Source: Homarus americanus (Eukaryota > Arthropoda > Malacostraca > Decapoda > Nephropidae). From it: 64,000 nt of DNA. The stretch lies in NCBI RefSeq assembly GCF_018991925.1, contig NW_024738604.1, positions 186,001 through 250,000 on the forward strand, given 5' to 3'. Positions within the stretch are counted from its first letter, which is position 1, and every line of letters begins with the position of its first letter. A program made the translations under genes and the position numbers. Shown here one piece after another: positions 26,876-38,510 of this stretch. Under the pieces are notes generated by a model that saw only the letters and a list, made by a program, of their open reading frames with translations, was not told where the DNA came from and did not search any database.

Positions 26876-26945
26876 TGTAGGACCGATCGCCCAAGCGGCT
26901 AACGAGCCGATCAGTGGTGAAGAATATAAAAATAAAGTAAAAGGA
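26876..26945 (+). mobile_element. Non-LTR retroelement 3' end (copy 1)
   Basis: Carries the same 3' terminal block as the copy at 29,030-29,320: CGATCGCCCAAGCGGCTAAC, GAGCCGATCAGTGG and then an A-rich tail with AAAGTAAAAG. Only the last 70 bp or so survives, typical of 5' truncation during target-primed reverse transcription. Confidence 0.75.
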
Positions 26946-27283
26946 GTTACTGCTTTAAAATTGCCAGCATGCGTCGAATCCGTTTTTTGTGGAGTGGTGG
27001 TGTTGGATCGTTTTCTTTTTCTCGGAGATCTCTTTTTTTTGTAAGAAACTGTTGTATCATTATTGGTAAATTGGTAATGATATACTGTACCTATTTTAAA
27101 GCATATTCTATGAGGACATTTGTCTATCACGACCTGGAGAGTATCGATTATTGCAAGCTTTCATTATAGTTTCTTGAAGGTTTTTGTTCTGGATGCTAGA
27201 TTCTGTAATAGTTTATTCTCTACTCTACTCACCATTGGTCGTAAGATTTAAATATGAAACCCAATGGTGTATTAACCAAGTCT

Positions 27284-27362
27284 CAGAGCCGTCCCTAAGG
27301 TATGGCAACCGGTGCGGCCGCCCCGGGCCCTGCGCTAGTGGAGGCCCCGCGGCCCTTACTTC
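27284..27362. mobile_element. Possible hAT-family terminal remnant
   Basis: CAGAGCCGTCCCTAAGG followed by a very GC-rich stretch (GGTGCGGCCGCCCCGGGCCC) resembles hAT transposon ends (CAGRGCCG-type termini with GGGCCC-rich subterminal sequence). No second terminus or transposase was found. Confidence 0.4.
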
Positions 27363-27811
27363 ACCCAACACCAGAATTAGTGACCGTGTTAAGCTGACCT
27401 CACCTTACCACCTAGATTCAGGAGACTACCTGAAGGATTACTGCCCAGCATAGTTAAGCAATGCATCTGCTGAAATGAGGTCAAAGGTAAGATTAAGCCA
27501 CCCAGACTGAGAACAATGTAATTCTTTACTGTGCTCTCTGCCGAAGAGGAGTAACAGTGGTCACCTGTCAGTGTTGTCGAAACTCTGAATCTCCAGTTGT
27601 CCGTGATATGTGAAATTGTTGATAAATATTATTTTACTATCGTACACAGCCCTCGTTTTGTTTATTATACCCTGGCCAACAGGGATAGAGACAGATACAG
27701 AAAATACATCTCGGGTGCAGAGAAAAGGAAGAGAGAAGAAATCTAAATGTCAATGAAAGGGTCCCTATATATACATTGATAAAATCGCACAGGGTAAAGG
27801 GAAAAAATGGA

Positions 27812-27848
27812 GAGCCTTAGCTTTCGTCTTTATTCAAGACATCTTCAG
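27812..27848 (-). ncRNA. Hammerhead ribozyme-like core in Penelope element end
   Basis: Minus strand, in order: CTGAAGA (27,848-27,842, fits CUGANGA); one extra T; stem II GTCTT/AAGAC around a GAATA loop; GAAA (27,825-27,822); possible stem III AGC/GCT around TAAG; then C at 27,812, giving a CUC (NUH-type) cleavage triplet. Penelope-like elements are known to carry hammerhead motifs in their terminal repeats. I could not see a paired stem I in cis, and the T after CTGAAGA must bulge, so activity of this copy is doubtful. Confidence 0.5.
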
Positions 27849-28111
27849 AGGCAACTGAATTACAGAGACTGAGAGAGAGCTTATGTACACAGGGTGACCT
27901 TACAAAACATGAGGTCAGGTAAAAAAAGATGACATCCACTAATCCACACACCAACCACACAGCAAACATAGGAAGAGATCATATAAGAACGGGCGACATA
28001 AGTAGTCATGTCACGTCAGGTAAAAAATGTGAGATCCACTAATCATCTTCCTTACATTCTTTCAAAGCATTTTTTACCTTGTGCCACTGACAAATAAATT
28101 TGTGTAACATA

Positions 28112-28771
28112 TCAGTTTTGTACTGAACCATCACTAAGGTTTAAAGAATACATTTCTCTAATCAAACTTGCTTCAACCAGAAGTCTCTGTGTGACGCATG
28201 ATGATTTATACACTTCTAAACTGTTTTCCCAATAGATGGGATGATTATTGTTCCTTATATGAACGAACAGTGCACTGCTTTCAGATGCCGTTCTAATATT
28301 GTACTTGTGCTGTTTAATTCTGAGTTGCAATGCTTTCCCAGTCTGACCTAAATAATTTCCATTACAATTACGACATGAAATACAGTAAACGCAACCATTT
28401 ACATTCAAGGTTGGGCTATTCTTAATTAATATATAAGTAATAGTTGAATCATACTTAGAACCAACATTAATGTTTAATAATTTAAGGGACTGAATTAAGG
28501 GGACAAATTCATTGCGATAAGGTAGAGTCAAAATATTCTTAAATGTAGGAACTTGCCTAGTTTGAGTAGAATAAAAGGATTGTTTAGCCCTTTTAAAACA
28601 ACGATCAACAAACAATGAAGGGTACCCAAGTTTTTGTGCAATGGACTGAATATGTTGCAGTCCTTTTTCAATAAAGTCAGGGTCACAAATACGTAAACAT
28701 CTCAAACACATAGCAGAAAAAAATGACATATTGGTAGACTCATGGTGACTTGATGAAAAATGTATGTACAC
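28112..28771 (-). pseudogene. GIY-YIG endonuclease-containing open frame of the Penelope-like element
   Basis: Open stretch of 219 codons covering the end of the RT thumb/linker and the GIY-YIG domain (about residues 125-215: CVYCISC, YLGQTGK, LRIKQHK, HIRNNNHPI, LLVEASLIREM). It has no start of its own; the frame upstream carrying YVDD is separated from it by a TGA, a one-base shift and a TAA. The endonuclease part is surprisingly intact compared with the RT. Confidence 0.8.
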
Positions 28772-29029
28772 CTTAAATTTATAGTTATGGCCATTTCACA
28801 TGATATGCATATCAAGAAATGCAAGGATCCATTTACTGTATCTCTCTTTCAATTTTGAAGGTAATACTAGGAACAAAATTAAGCTTGTCTAAAAATTCCA
28901 TTGCGTCACTGTTTCTAGACCATAGACAAAGCACATCATCTACATATCTATACCATGGAGGAATAAAGTCACCTATGTTGGGAAGTAATCTAGCCTCAAA
29001 AAACTCCATATAAATACAGGCTACAAAGG

Positions 29030-29320
29030 GTCACAGCTCAAGATTGAAGAAGCCGCAGGTCCAGAAAGCTGTGAGGGCAAACTTTTTCGGAGTGAGAGTT
29101 GTGAACTCTTGGAACAAACTACCAGAAAGTGTTGTGACGGCACCGAGTGTGAGCTCTTTTAAGACCAGACTTGACCAACACTGGAGCAGGTTCAGGTACA
29201 TTCAGGAGACGGTTACATGCCCAGTACTTGCCAACAGTGCGTAACAGACATGACCGATCGCCCAAGCGGCTAACGAGCCGATCAGTGGTGAGGAGGATAA
29301 AAGTAAAGTAAAAGTAAAAA
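29030..29320 (+). mobile_element. Non-LTR retroelement 3' end (copy 2, best preserved)
   Basis: Encodes the C-terminal tail found after the RT of many invertebrate non-LTR elements: RANFFGVRVVNSWNKLPESV, then TAPSVSSFKTRLDQHW, ending at a stop at 29,242-29,244. The 3' UTR contains a CGGCT-AACG-AGCCG hairpin and ends in AAAGTAAAAGTAAAAA. The left edge abuts the truncated Penelope-like element in the opposite orientation. Confidence 0.85.
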
Positions 29321-29557
29321 ATCATAAGGCAAACGTAAAAAATTGCATAAGGCATAAAAACATACCATTTGGTATGCTAAAATATGGGTGTGATCTCAGA
29401 AAGCAAAGTAATGTGGTATATATTGAAGAGAGCTGAATTTCTAAAGTAATAATCCTGTTAATACTGGAGTTTGCATGGGAAAATGTTAGTTCATTTACCC
29501 ATGAAAAGGAAAAGATCCTCGTTTTCATCAATGAATCCATTTTCTTCTGTTAACTAG

Positions 29558-29565
29558 TGACGTCA
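29558..29565. promoter_or_regulatory. Perfect CRE palindrome TGACGTCA
   Basis: Full 8-bp cAMP-response element about 220 bp upstream of the duplicated open frame at 29,785. A nearby stretch (29,590-29,640) is rich in TTCGAA/CTTCGAAG. It could mark a promoter, but no transcript boundary can be read. Confidence 0.4.
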
Positions 29566-29784
29566 CACTCACCGAGTTGCTCAGCTAGCGCAGTTTCGAA
29601 CCACACAAGTAGGAAGCTTCGAAGCCAAGCGCTCGAAACAAACTTGGATCTTTAGCTGCCGCTCTGTTTGATTTCCCAATCTCTCCTCTCTTCGTGTTCA
29701 TAATATTTACAAGTTTAACATTTAATGTTTATGAATTGTACTTGTAAAAATGAATGGCTTTATTAGCGTATTTGAATATTCTAT

Positions 29785-30447
29785 ATGGGTAACATTATTA
29801 TATCAACGAATTTTTATGTAATCTATTACTTTCAGGAGAGGAATATAAATCGCGTTGTCACCTACAAGGAAAATCCCCTTGCCAAGTCAGGGATATTTGT
29901 TCGTCCGGAAGTCATGTTTTGTCGTATATTCCAGTGTAATGTTATGACTCAACATTTTTCAGGACCTGACTCCCCCAGTGTGGCGGTGAGTGCTATCAAA
30001 TGCAACAACTTCATCACAGATGATAAGATATTTTTAAAGCATTCAAATGTGCTTATCTTTCAAGGCGCATCTTTAGAAATGTGTTTCTGTATGAATTGTA
30101 CTTGGTGTAGCTGTATTATGACGAATTTTTATGTAATCTATTACTTTCAGGAGAGGAATATAAATCGCGTTGTCACCTACAAGGAAAATCCCCTTGCCAA
30201 GTCAGGGATATTTGTTCGTCCGGAAGTCATGTTTTGTCGTATATTCCAGTGTAATGTTATGACTCAACATTTTTCAGGACCTGACTCCCCCAGTGTGGCG
30301 GTGAGTGCTATCAAATGCAACAACTTCATCACAGATGATAAGATATTTTTAAAGCATTCAAATGTGCTTATCTTTCAAGGCGCAAGAAATGTGTCTGTAA
30401 ATGTACGGTGTGCTGTATTTGAGTTAATTATTCAAACAAAGAATTAA
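29785..30447 (+). CDS. Unrecognised 220-codon open frame containing a duplicated segment
   Basis: The frame contains two identical 88-codon blocks (29,806-30,069 and 30,121-30,384). Each reads FYVIYYFQERNINRVVTYKE, then NPLAKSGIFVRPEVMFCRIF, then SVAVSAIKCNNFITDDKIFL. The 315-bp offset is a multiple of three, so the frame survives. I do not recognise the family. Each block contains an acceptor-like TCTATTACTTTCAG before GAGAGG and a donor-like GTGGCG/GTGAGT 150 bp later, so each may really be a duplicated 150-nt exon with its flanking intron. It could also be a repeat or an assembly duplication. Coding status is uncertain. Confidence 0.35.
   Translation: MGNIIISTNFYVIYYFQERNINRVVTYKENPLAKSGIFVRPEVMFCRIFQCNVMTQHFSGPDSPSVAVSAIKCNNFITDDKIFLKHSNVLIFQGASLEMCFCMNCTWCSCIMTNFYVIYYFQERNINRVVTYKENPLAKSGIFVRPEVMFCRIFQCNVMTQHFSGPDSPSVAVSAIKCNNFITDDKIFLKHSNVLIFQGARNVSVNVRCAVFELIIQTKN
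29806..30384. repeat. 264-bp segment present twice with no differences
   Basis: Copies 29,806-30,069 and 30,121-30,384 are identical by eye over 264 bp, separated by 51 bp. The spacer (AGAAATGTGTTTCTG...) resembles the sequence after the second copy (AGAAATGTGTCTGTA...), so the original unit was longer and only part of it is unchanged. Perfect identity implies a very recent duplication, gene conversion or an assembly artefact. Confidence 0.92.
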
Positions 30448-31559
30448 TTAAACAACATAGAAAATAATTTTCTAAGTTTTGTTACACCTAAGCAAATAGT
30501 GTGCAAAAAGTTTGTTTCATTTCATCAGCGAGTTGATTAATAGTTGGGGGTTACTCTACCATATATTTCAGGTCTTTGGGAATGCTTTGTAAGGCAACTT
30601 TATCATATAACTATGAGGGGCTATAATGTTTGGAGTCATAAGCATAACAAAACACAACCATTTTACTATCACGAACTTAAACTTGATCTTTCGACGGCAC
30701 AGGAATCGCTTAAAATGTCCTTGACCTCTCCAGTATATATAGCTCATAAAATAATTATAACTCGCCTTATTACAGTATGAACCAATGGAGAAGTAGCGAG
30801 GAACTCTACTTCGCGTTTTTCTTGCAGTTGTTGACACTAAAAACACATACAGTACTACACGTTTGCAGCTACTGTACTGTACATGTATTAACATTAACAG
30901 TGATCGTGTCTAACTCTTTCAGTCGGTTTTAAAGGTCATCTATTCAAACAATTATTCAAATTATTTATGGTAATTTCTTTGCCATATGAACACAAGATTA
31001 AGAAGGGAAATTTAAATTTAAGATACTTTATGAAAAGACTGAGAAACGTTGAAGGAAAAACTGGGAGTACAGAAATAGGAAAGTAATCTAAAACCTGGTG
31101 CAGTTTGTGAATAATACACGGGAAATCACCTCTTGTGTTCAGATTCAGTCACACTTCAAAATATACTGTAGTGGATAATACAGTACAAGCGTATGACACC
31201 AGTTTTTGGAGGGATTCAAATTCAGAAGTATGCAATATTAGGCCATATTCTACTAGATAAATTTTTTTTTTTAAACTTTAGTCAACAACTTATTGACATC
31301 CACCTTCACTTACACTGGGAGATGCTTTTCTAGATTCAGTACAGAAGTGTTTCAATAATAAGTCATAATCTAGTGAGCTTATTCTTTTTTTTTATAATTT
31401 AGGCTTTCTTTTGCATAACTCAAGGGCATGCACAGTACAGATACATATTGCCTTCATTTCTTTAAGTGTTTAAGCATACCTGTTTTCGTAAAAGATGTAT
31501 TCTCCTTCCACAAAGCTCCATGTATGGTTTACGAAGCTAACATCCTTCATCTGTGGCAA
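30448..31559. other. Intergenic, no gene seen
   Basis: AT-rich sequence. An open frame at 30,544-30,780 (78 codons) follows an acceptor-like TATATTTCAG, but its protein is not recognisable and no donor pairs convincingly with it. Confidence 0.5.
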
Positions 31560-32300
31560 TGTGTTCCTTTAAAATCACTTGAGGCCATGCTCTGCTCATT
31601 CATTCACACCGCCACTTCCTGGATGTCTACCCTCCTCACCTTTTTGCCAAGCGCAGCAAACCTTTCACCTCATCTTTCCATCTTCTTAAGTCATCCACAT
31701 TTATAAGATAACTTTTACCAATCTTTCTTATCACATTTTCTGCTTTGCTTTCTGCCCAAAATTTTCTTCACTGCCACTTCTCATGTTTATTCCTTCTTGC
31801 ATCCAGAGTTCATACTCTACAACCCACATGATATCAGCTCAAGAACTTCCCAGTACATCTTCATCTCCTTTAACGCAGTTTTGTTTCCATACACTCTATC
31901 CATCTCTATTTTTTCCTTCCACTTCTCTGTAATTCAATTCATTCCAATTGTTGACGCACTCACTCCCGGTTAATTGAAATACTGAACTCTACTTTGTCCC
32001 TTCTATTTCCAAGCCAACTTACATATACAGTACAAGTATTTCTTCCTGTTTTCTTTCTCCATTTACATGGTTCAATTACATTTTGTTCACACTCATCAAA
32101 TTTCTTCCAATACACAATTTTCCAAACTCATTCATCAACATTTGTAATTTTTCTTCTTAGTTTCCACTAGAGCAGTGTCATCTGGATGTTACAGCTCACT
32201 TACCTCTCTTACTACTCCATCCATAAAAATATTAAAACAGACTGAGTGACATTACACATCTTTGTTGTAATCCATTTTCTAAATCAGGTTCCATGTTTTT
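31560..32300 (-). mobile_element. Fossil non-LTR retrotransposon (reverse transcriptase remnant)
   Basis: Reading the minus strand across frames gives shreds of a typical arthropod non-LTR RT: a SVLIFLWME-like segment (compare NIFMDGVVRE in live copies), then PDDTALVET (32,165-32,182, the DD catalytic box), then a KLQMLMNEFGKLC-like stretch. Many stops and shifts interrupt it. The assignment rests on the order and spacing of these fragments. Confidence 0.55.
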
Positions 32301-35300
32301 GACAAAACTATTATTAGTGCTCTACTCACAATTAAAACTCTGGACAGCATTCAACAACTTCCCATATACCCCAATACAGTACTTCCCATATTGCTTTTTA
32401 TTTTACTCCATCACGTTTGTTTTCTTTACCCATACACAGTATATTACAACTAATTATTTCCCTTCTAGAGAAACCTTAAACAATGTCTTTTTTATCAACT
32501 TACTTTTTACAATACTGTATAAGATTCAGATCACCAAAATGTTAGCAATTCCTCTTCATTATATTTTCTCATAAGGAGCCAATTTCCCATATAAATCCAG
32601 TCTTGACCAGAGGCCAGTTCTCAGCAGTGAATTAAATAATAACCGGCTAACTGCTCACTAATATGTTCATAAAAAATAAACACAGTTTGCCAAAAAACAT
32701 TTTTATTATTCCATCAATAAACCTATGATACAGTATAACACAAGTACTGTTTTGGGCGTGGAGCATTTTGCCTCTGCAGCAATTTTTAAAAAATATTTTT
32801 AAGATATGCGAGATCAGCAATCATGAGCTTTTACTTAAAAAGAGTCATCAATAAGGCTTATTTTCCAGTATGACAGTGGGGAAAACTAACCTCACCGAGG
32901 CTTAGAATTGCTGGTGTCATCACATACACAGCGATCATTGCAAACACTGCTGGCTTATATCAACGGTAAGAAGCAACACCAAACTGAATAACCACTGTAT
33001 GATCCAACAAGAAAGTAATATAGGTGTATTAACTATTTTGGGGCAACATTTCTCAGGCTAGGTACTCTTTGTTATATAAAGATGGGAAAAATAACTGCTG
33101 AAGCACAACAAAAGGTTCAAACTTGCCGATTATTATAGTGTGTGTATCACCAGCATCACTGGATAATTCTTGACACCGAAATTACTATTTTGCCAACAAT
33201 GCACTACCATGTAAGATGTATTTGGTTATCAAAAGGAAGGTCTCCTTAGGAACTGCTTTCTCTCAATGATGGTTCATTTTAGCAGACGAGGGGGACATTG
33301 CAAGCTAATTCAATAATAATGTCATATGTTATCTAACTGAACACATTAATTCACAACCAACTAATGTATTCCAAATTCCATTGTTTTTACCTTTTACAAA
33401 GCCTACCTTGATCTGCTCATCTAATGGAGCATCTTCAATATGTCCTGGAAGTAACACAGTAGCCTCCTTTCTCAAGAGGCGGCAGAAGGCAACGACTTTA
33501 CATGTGTCATAGTTAATCAATAAGAACACTCCATGACTTATTTTAAGGATTGTTCAGTAATGGATGATAAGAGTACAGAGCATGAGCATAACTTAAGTTT
33601 CAATTAGTCTGAAAAAAGTCGGACCAACTTTGTGCTTTTTTTCTCTTTCTTGAAGATCCGAGGCCAAAATATCATGCGACTTGTCTGAGGGATATTTAAA
33701 TAAGTGAAGTAAAGATAGGATTCGCATTAGGTCAGATCGTGAGACCAATAGAGCCTCTTGAGTGACCTAAGAAATAGGACACAATTCCATTTCAATCACC
33801 CAGCATGAAAGTACATGACACATGAATTCTGATAAACAAATGAGTTAAAAAAAAAGATAATTCTGCAAGTTTGAGTCCAGACTTTTTTGTATTTTAAATG
33901 TGAATAGAAACCTTCTTGTATTACTTTTTCATTTATAATGTAAACAAAGTGCTTAGAGTCCTTGTCATGTACAATACAGTACAATATATTAAATTTATGC
34001 ATGAAATGCCATAAAAGACTATTAAAATTTTGCATCCTTTTTATGGTAATCAAATAAGGCCCGAGATAATCTGTAGCGCCGTCTGAAATAACCCACCACA
34101 CAAACAGTAACATATATCTAAGGAAGAACTTTCAGACAATATTAATTCAACAAGATACTGTACTTATAACACACCCAAAATTACTCATCTTACCATTTAA
34201 TTAGGATCACAGAATTTACAGCAGCTACATCTTTTTCATTGAAAAAAAAAATAATAAAAAATAATAAATATATATGGCCATCTTCATGTCACTTCGATTG
34301 TGCTTAGCAAACTTTAGGAAATCCACAAAAACCACTTGAATAGTTTATGGTCACTTGTAATTTGAAACACCTCTCATACCTTACACTATGCATAAGAATC
34401 AATTTTTTTTTGCCCTTTTCCTGTGACCTACAAAAGCTGACTTCATTTCCAATTCATTCTATCACAGCATTGGCTCAACGAATAAGCTTACATACATGTA
34501 TCCTTTTATTTTTCCACATTCCCTCAATAATTCTAATAAATAGCTTTACCTGGATTTAAAGTGGTCACATGAAAATTGCTCCCATATATGTTTGTTCACC
34601 TAATTGTCAGATGGTTCAAATGCATTTATGTACAATGGGATCAGAGTCAAGTTATTTCTACAATGTTAAGTGAAATCAATCTGAAATATTATTTACATCT
34701 AAAACCATTCCTTTCATCAAGTCACACCAAAATCCAATAATCATATTTCTATTTAAAAACAAATAACAATGTCCTCCATTACTTTCAGAGACGAGCACAA
34801 TCTTCCAGGCATTTACCATAAATACAACTAAAAACAAACAAACAAACAAAAAGTAATCAAGGTCAACTATAATGCATAAATTTTGTTTTAATACACACAA
34901 ACATGCATAGAGTATAACCAAACTGAAGACCGCTGGTAGAAATAAAAGAACAGAAATAACACTATTGTATAGTCTTCAAATGTATATAATAAACACTGCT
35001 GTACTGTACTCATTCACTCTACACACTAAGAGGACCAAGATAATCATGGTAGTCTGGTGCTCCCTACACTTCCCTCAAGCTGTTTCTTGATCCCTAAAGA
35101 TGTAGACTTGGTGCCACTGCAAATACTAAAAGAGCTTCTATTATAAATTGCTATGACCCTAATTAAAGGACAAAATGTGTATAAACAAACTGTGATTTAC
35201 TAGTATTAATTATAAATATATACATATCTATGCAAATTCAATGTGTGCTGATGTATGTATGGATAAATTCTTACGCACACACATGCGCATACACACATAC

Positions 35301-38300
35301 GTGCATACATGCACACGTACACGCACACAAACACTCGCAGCTAACCACACATCTTTAGTTTTCGAACAGGCACCTTCCAGTAATTTATATCCATGGCCAT
35401 ATCTTTAAGAAAAAAATGTACTGTATATACTGTCTCCAATTTTGTTGTAACTGGACATGTAATGCCAAAATCTGTTTTAATAACCAAGTCTGATATAGAC
35501 TTCTTATGAAAGACCATTGATGTAAGGCCAACCACAGAATTGTGCAACAAAAGATGGATTTCTACACCAATTCCTTGATCAACCTGTACAGCAGGATTTG
35601 GTATTCAGACTATTCCATAAGTTCTAGTTTAATATGATACAAAGTAAGCTTAGATATAATAGCCTGATGTTTTTGACAGTCAAGGTCTTGAGTGACCGAA
35701 GGCCAGATAATCAAAGCATTGGTGCACCAGTAGCAGCTGAAGTCATCATTAATATTTGCTACCACCAACACCCAACACATGATTATTATCACATCATTTA
35801 GATATCCAACACCTTAGGAAATTAATCAAACCATCTTACCATATCAATATATGGCATAATCCACTACAACAATATTTTGCAATACTTATTCAATTAAACT
35901 TTAAGTAATACTTGTTAAGGCTACAGCCAGATAGGGCATCTAAATATCGTATAGGTCATACAATGGCATTGTTAGTTTTATATATATATATTGAGTATCG
36001 CTCATCAATTCTTGTTACCATTAGAAGGCATTAAAACTAAACCTTTACTGATCAACAGAATATACAGGATGTTAAACTTAAAACTTCCATCATCACAAGA
36101 AAGAAACTGTACTGTGAAAGTACACCAAGTCAGCAAAAAGTTGGCACATTAGCATACTGCAGGTGTTCATATTAATAGGCCTCAATTTAACCCTGACTAA
36201 GGACAAAACGATGTGTGTTCCTTTATCATATAGTGGGCAAATGTGGTGCTCTTTCTCTAGAGCCCTAGACTGAAAACATTCCAGTACAAAGTTGCCACTA
36301 GGAAATGGTCCACAGGATATTAGAATTCATAATTATTACAGCACTACTTCCTAAAAGTAACTTTACAAAGCTACCATGTAATATCCTGAACACTAGTGTC
36401 TGCTGTGCAAATTAGAGCAGATTAAGAGCTTTGCAATTTGGAAACACATCAGTCTGCAGCCCAAGATGAAAGTGCAACCAATGTTACATAGATCATGACA
36501 AATAACATTGCATAACCTCAGTGCCACCGACTGAACTCCTATCCTTAATTTAGCACAGGCATGGTACCAACATGCATAGAAAATCCTGACTGAGTTCTGT
36601 TACACTCTTATGAGGATGAAGGACTGAGCAGGTGGGCTTTATCCTACTCAATGAAAGAAAAATATTGGTCCAAAAGCTAGCATGCTGAGTGTACAATTTA
36701 AGTGCTAGAGTTAGATCTTAGGCAGAATACATTTTGGCTGATATTTTTCTTACAATCTGAGGAAACTGATGACTATGTTATTCAGCCCTAAACTAGCTCC
36801 TTGCTGGAAAGGGTAACATCCTAATCAGGAAGTAGTGTCATGATATAAAGTTACTGACCATGTTGCTTTTGCAATTTTACCTTCACTGTGCACTGCAGAA
36901 AGTTGATTTTGATTCCTTATTCTCTTACTTACCAACAACCGTCTCTCATAAATTTGAAAATATCGACACAGAAGTAGGAGAAGTTTGATGTATGATTTCT
37001 CCATGCATGACATATGTAATGCTATACACCCAAAGAGTTTTATAATGTAAATAAAACATACAGGACCCGGAACCCTGCTGCTAACCAGAAGCCCTCTAAT
37101 GCTGCACATTGTATTGAATCAATCACTGTGTGCCTTGTGTAATTGTCCCGCAAGTGTAGCGTACCATGCATTACAGTTAGAGAAGTGTCTTAACAAGTCA
37201 TATGACCCATATTGCTGATCTTAAGTCACTAAATACACCTGCTTTTATAAAAAGAGATGAGCTTGAAGAACATACAACTTTGATTCCATAAACATTCCCG
37301 AAAATGTTAACACATTTCAGCTCAACCTGGGCTGCAATGCAAATCTGAATGAAAAATGCTTCTCAGTTTATCATGTTCATTCATCTGTAGAATCAGTCAA
37401 GTGCACTATGAAAACATCACTGTGCAGCCTAGCAGGAGACAATCATTATTGATGCATCTGCACTTATACCCAGGGAGAATGCTTTAATAAGGCTCATATA
37501 TATTCTTTTAAGTATCATTATGAAACAAAGCATTCATTAAATGCATATGGCTCAAAGTAGCTGGGTGAGGAAACGAGAGCCTAGCTAATAATAAAAATCC
37601 TATACTGTATGTGGTGTATGGCATGGTACTGTACCCGACTACTGCTGGTATAAGACGGTCGTGAACATGTGCAGCTATCACCTCTCTCACGCACTAATCC
37701 ACTTTTTACTTTAAAAAGCTTCTCGAGAGGCTTAAAAGATACACACCGGTCTCCCAGTCAGTTATAGTTGTATCACGTCTCGTGCTAGGCTGCGGGTAAG
37801 TGATTCAATATCATCTTACCAAAGCAAAGTGAAGCTCTATAATAAGAAGTACTTACTGTTATATCATTTGCAACAAAAAATACAATTTATAAATATTTCA
37901 AACACTATTTGGGCAAAAATCTTCAAAATCTATGTGTATCAGCAAAACCACATTGAAAAAATCAAACCGAATAATCAATTTGAATTATATATTATACAGG
38001 AAATAGTTGTGAGTGATTCTGGTTATCAAGGATGAGGGAAGGAAACAGTACTGAGGACAATGCCAATAATGTGATTTCATGAATGGTTAGGGTAAAGCTA
38101 TGCAGTATTATAAAGGCCTGAACATATTTTATACACAGCAATCTGACATGCTCGAGTAGCATGTGCTATGTACACTTTAAATCTTCTTGGCACCAGTAGC
38201 CCCCAAATTTTTTCTGCCACTCTGCCTAGCCTGCCTTCTTGCTTGCTTTCATCTTACTGTGGCACACATTAATTTGCATTCCCATGCACACCACCATACA

Positions 38301-38510
38301 CAACTATCGTCCAAGCACATTCTCTAACTGATACATATATACCCAAACCAAACTGTGTGCAGCACAACTGTTAGATAGTCTTGGTTCCTGCCTGTCTCTT
38401 TGGTTTGGCTGGCTACAGGCAGGTACAAGGGTGACAAGGACAAGGATGGCAGGGGCAAGGTTCATTGGCATTGGGAAGACCCCCTGGTGCTGGACTAGAT
38501 TCTCTGGGCA
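32301..38510. other. Intergenic and probable KCMF1 3' UTR
   Basis: AT-rich. The part next to 38,511 should be the KCMF1 3' UTR; no clear polyadenylation signal was picked out. Apart from one exon-like segment near 33,407-33,495 I see no coding potential. The short palindromic word ACAGTACTGT and its parts recur through this stretch. Confidence 0.5.
33407..33495 (-). other. Possible unassigned coding exon
   Basis: On the minus strand an open frame reads VVAFCRLLRKEATVLL then PGHIEDAPLDEQIK and ends at AAG/GTAGGC, a plausible donor. The acceptor side (TGTAAAG) is weak. The residue composition looks protein-like rather than random AT-rich translation. I do not recognise the family and found no partner exons. 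Confidence 0.3.

Larger units (their letters stand above)
27776..29029 (-). mobile_element. Degenerate Penelope-like retroelement, 3' half
   Basis: On the minus strand the element keeps the end of a reverse transcriptase with the catalytic box YVDD (28,935-28,946) in the context PPWYRYVDDVLCLW. About 200 bp of linker with a stop, a small frameshift and a second stop follows, then a 219-codon open stretch (28,112-28,771). That stretch ends in a GIY-YIG-type endonuclease domain: CVYCISCRNCNGNYLGQTGK, then LRIKQHK with its arginine, then LLVEASLIREM with its glutamate. RT plus GIY-YIG is the hallmark of Penelope-like elements. The 3' terminal region (27,776-27,905) carries a hammerhead-like core. 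The 5' part of the RT is missing, cut off where a non-LTR fragment begins. It is not functional. Confidence 0.88.
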
